NCBI GenBank assembly: GCA_036320915.1
Contig: JAXBDG010000014.1
Span: forward strand, 1,178,001 to 1,242,000
Length of the DNA: 64,000 bases
DNA from: Linnemannia elongata
Taxonomy: Eukaryota; Mortierellomycota; Mortierellomycetes; Mortierellales; Mortierellaceae
Direction: 5' to 3'
Shown here piece after piece: positions 57,855-64,000 of this stretch (position 1 is its first letter; every line of letters starts with the position of its first letter). A model generated the notes under the pieces. The model did not search any database, was not told the DNA's origin, and worked only from the letters and a program-made list of their open reading frames with translations. The translations under genes were made by a program, and so were the position numbers.

Positions 57855-59601
57855 GTCTGAAGGAAAGGAAGATACAGGATGTAAGGAGGAAGTAGGATGG
57901 GTTAGATATTTGACCATCTTTTTATGTTACCTTGTCCTATTGAACCTCTGTTACCCTTTTTACATAAAACGAAAACGAGATATTTTATGATGAACAAGAA
58001 AAGTCCCTGCATTGACACGAATTGTTCGGCGATTTCGGTGGGAGGGTGGTGTTTTATTTTGTGCAATTACACAAAAGATAAGTGACATAGTCTTTACCAT
58101 GAAAAACGGTGTACCGTTCGTTACTCTTTACCCGCCTCCTTTTTTTTTCTTTTTTTTTTTTTTTTTCTCACTGTACTGTTTTGCCATCAACAACAATATA
58201 AAAAAAAAAGAGTGGCTCCTGGATTTTTTTTTCACCCTCGGAAAAAAAAAAACTAGGAGTATGGTACAAAATGAAACTCAAACACAAAAGTAAAAACTAA
58301 ACAAAACAAAACAAAACAAAAAACAAACGAGGTTCTTGTTTTCTCTCCTTTCTTGTTTGCTTCCATGCCTTCCTGGCCTTGCCTGCACACGAAATCAATT
58401 GTTTGGTTCCTTGGTAGGTAATTGGGTGGGGTCCATGGCGCTTCCTGTGAGTATGGAGGTCAGCGTGAACTGAGTGATTGGCTTGTAATGGATGTTCGTC
58501 TTTTTCATACACCAGACGGAGGGGGGAAAGGTTTCCGCGCAAGTGAAGAATAGGAGGGAACAAAGTAAGACAGAGAAACAGATGGATTGAGGGGTTGAAA
58601 AAGCTGGGATAGAGAATAAGGCGCGTAATGCACATTTCAAAGAACAAACGTAAAGAAATGCGAGTTAGGAGAGAGATGTAGGAGAGAACAAACAAAAAAA
58701 AAGAGGGAGAGGGGGGCAATTATGTATAATATGAAAACAATGAAGCACAGAAGGAACACAAAAAAAAGGGACGGAGTCGAAAGAACCAAGGGCAAAAGCC
58801 AATGGTGAAGAAAGTTAAAGGAGGACTGTAGCTTATTCATAGTTGTGTGAATTTCATTTGCTGCAATGAGGTGAGCATGGAAGAGGGACAGTTCATTTCT
58901 TTTTTTCCTCTACTTTCTCTCATTTTCATTCATTCATTCACCTTTCACTTTGCTCATTCGTCGTCCTCCTTCCACCCCTTTGTTAGAGTGCACCAAGAAC
59001 AACAACAAACAACAAAGTGAGCACTCATCCTCTGAACAATGTCAGTATAACAAAAAAAAAGGGTGTGTTTCTCCCACTTATGAGCCTTGACCCTATCCTA
59101 CATTACACGCCCCTGTGTGCTCACTCACTCTCAAACCACCGACTGCACCCTTACCACAAAGTCGAGGACCCTGCCCAATCAGACCACGCATTCCCCCATA
59201 CAGCGTTTTGGTTCAGGAACAAACAATGACCCTGGACAGATCTCCTTTCTCTTTTTTCACTTCTCTCTTCTCTCTTCTTCTCTCTTCTCTCTTCTCTCTT
59301 CTCTCTTTTCTCTTCTCTTGCTACTTCATCTCGCTTTCTATCTCTATGCATTCGATTCTTCTCGCTTACTCTTACTCGCTTCATTCCCCACTCACATAGC
59401 TTTTCTTTCTCGTTCTCCACCCTCAGCGCACACACCGTTACACAACCCTCAGACAACACGCATCAACAAACAACAACAATTGTTTGCTAACAGCATTGCA
59501 ATTCTCTAACAACAAACCTTATCCATTATAATACCGCCAACAACAATAACAACAGACAACAATATCAACGTCTCCTACGACACACAAGCGGTTAGCGGTC
59601 A
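57855..59601. other. Intergenic region
   Basis: It carries T-rich runs (about 58139-58168), an (AAAAC)n tract (about 58298-58325) and a CT-repeat leader (about 59241-59330) before the next gene. No gene is supported. Confidence 0.5.
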
Positions 59602-63517
<3,916 letters not shown>

Positions 63518-63888
63518 TTATGCGCGCGCGTCGCGTTTGTGAGTGGGGGTTATTTTTGTATATACATTTTGTTCATAGCTAATTTTATTCTTCGCATTTG
63601 ATCTCTCTATTTGAGCGTATCATGATGTGGAGGCTTGAGAGGTGTGATATTCAATTGAGTTTCCTAGGAGGGGAGGCATGACTTTGCTTGTGTTGGGTGT
63701 TCTTTTTTTCCTTCAACTTCCATCCTTCAACCGCGCCTCCACAGACCAGCATGACTTTCAATTCCGTTTTTTTCACTCTTTGTTCATTCGCAATACCTTC
63801 TGCCCTCATTGAGTGCACTCGACACCTAGCGTGATTCCACTACCTCTACTGCCTCTACTACCACTCTCACTGATTCATTCGGGCGCAG
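63518..63888. other. Intergenic region
   Basis: 3' flank of the UPF0658-like gene and CT-rich leader of the gene that starts at 63889. Confidence 0.5.
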
Positions 63889-63893
63889 ATGGC

Positions 63894-63932
<39 letters not shown>

Positions 63933-64000
63933 GGGGTCATGCATTCCTCCCTTCGTGCGGGACTTGGTCTACTTTGAAACAACCCATTACCAACCTTTCT
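63889..64000 (+). CDS. Start of an unidentified gene with polyglutamine N-terminus (3' partial)
   Basis: ATG GCA is followed by 12 CAA and one CAG codon (Q13), then 'GSCIPPFVRDLVYFETTHY' and on to the window edge without a stop. The ATG follows a CT-rich leader like those of other genes here. The part after the glutamines looks like ordered protein, but too little is visible for a family. It could also be chance reading through a (CAA)n microsatellite. Confidence 0.5.

Overview
The window looks like nuclear DNA of a filamentous fungus, most likely an early-diverging Mortierella-type (Mortierellomycota) species. The reasons are many short GT-AG introns, CT-rich leaders before the start codons, poly-T tracts in introns and spacers, long Ser/Thr/Gln-rich proteins, F-box/LRR genes and large DUF3712-type membrane proteins. 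This placement is inference from gene content; no ribosomal or mitochondrial marker is present.

Positions 1-35,165 are an accessory region built from inverted, partly decayed copies of one module. Each module has a large type II membrane protein gene (DUF3712-like), a 2-kb spacer, a small secreted ML-domain (NPC2-like) lipid-binding gene, and the 3' end of a second DUF3712-like gene. Two full-length DUF3712-like genes (A, 4617-10008 minus; B, 21274-26644 plus) diverge from an 11-kb spacer without recognisable genes that carries a Tc1-like transposon fossil. Their outer flanks mirror each other, so 1-31.3 kb is an imperfect palindrome with arms of about 10 kb. Inside A and B a 3827-bp tract, including two introns, looks identical, while promoters, intron 1, the C-terminal 365 codons and the 3' flanks have drifted. 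A third, truncated module (31.3-35.2 kb) follows. Three ML genes are intact; besides A and B there is one partial DUF3712-like gene at the left edge and two pseudogene fragments.

Positions 35-64 kb are ordinary gene-bearing sequence: two tandem F-box/LRR proteins, an SRF/MCM1-type MADS-box factor, an ERGIC-53/Emp47-like L-type lectin cargo receptor with a KKFI tail, a low-complexity orphan protein, a Sct1/Gpt2-like glycerol-3-phosphate acyltransferase, a polytopic (UPF0658-like) membrane protein with a 600-residue disordered N-terminus, and the start of a polyglutamine-leading gene. These genes have separate promoters and show no functional clustering beyond two early-secretory/lipid functions (lectin receptor, GPAT).

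The main point of interest is the palindromic DUF3712/ML array: homogenised cores, variable C-terminal tails, and partial copies that could act as a tail repertoire.
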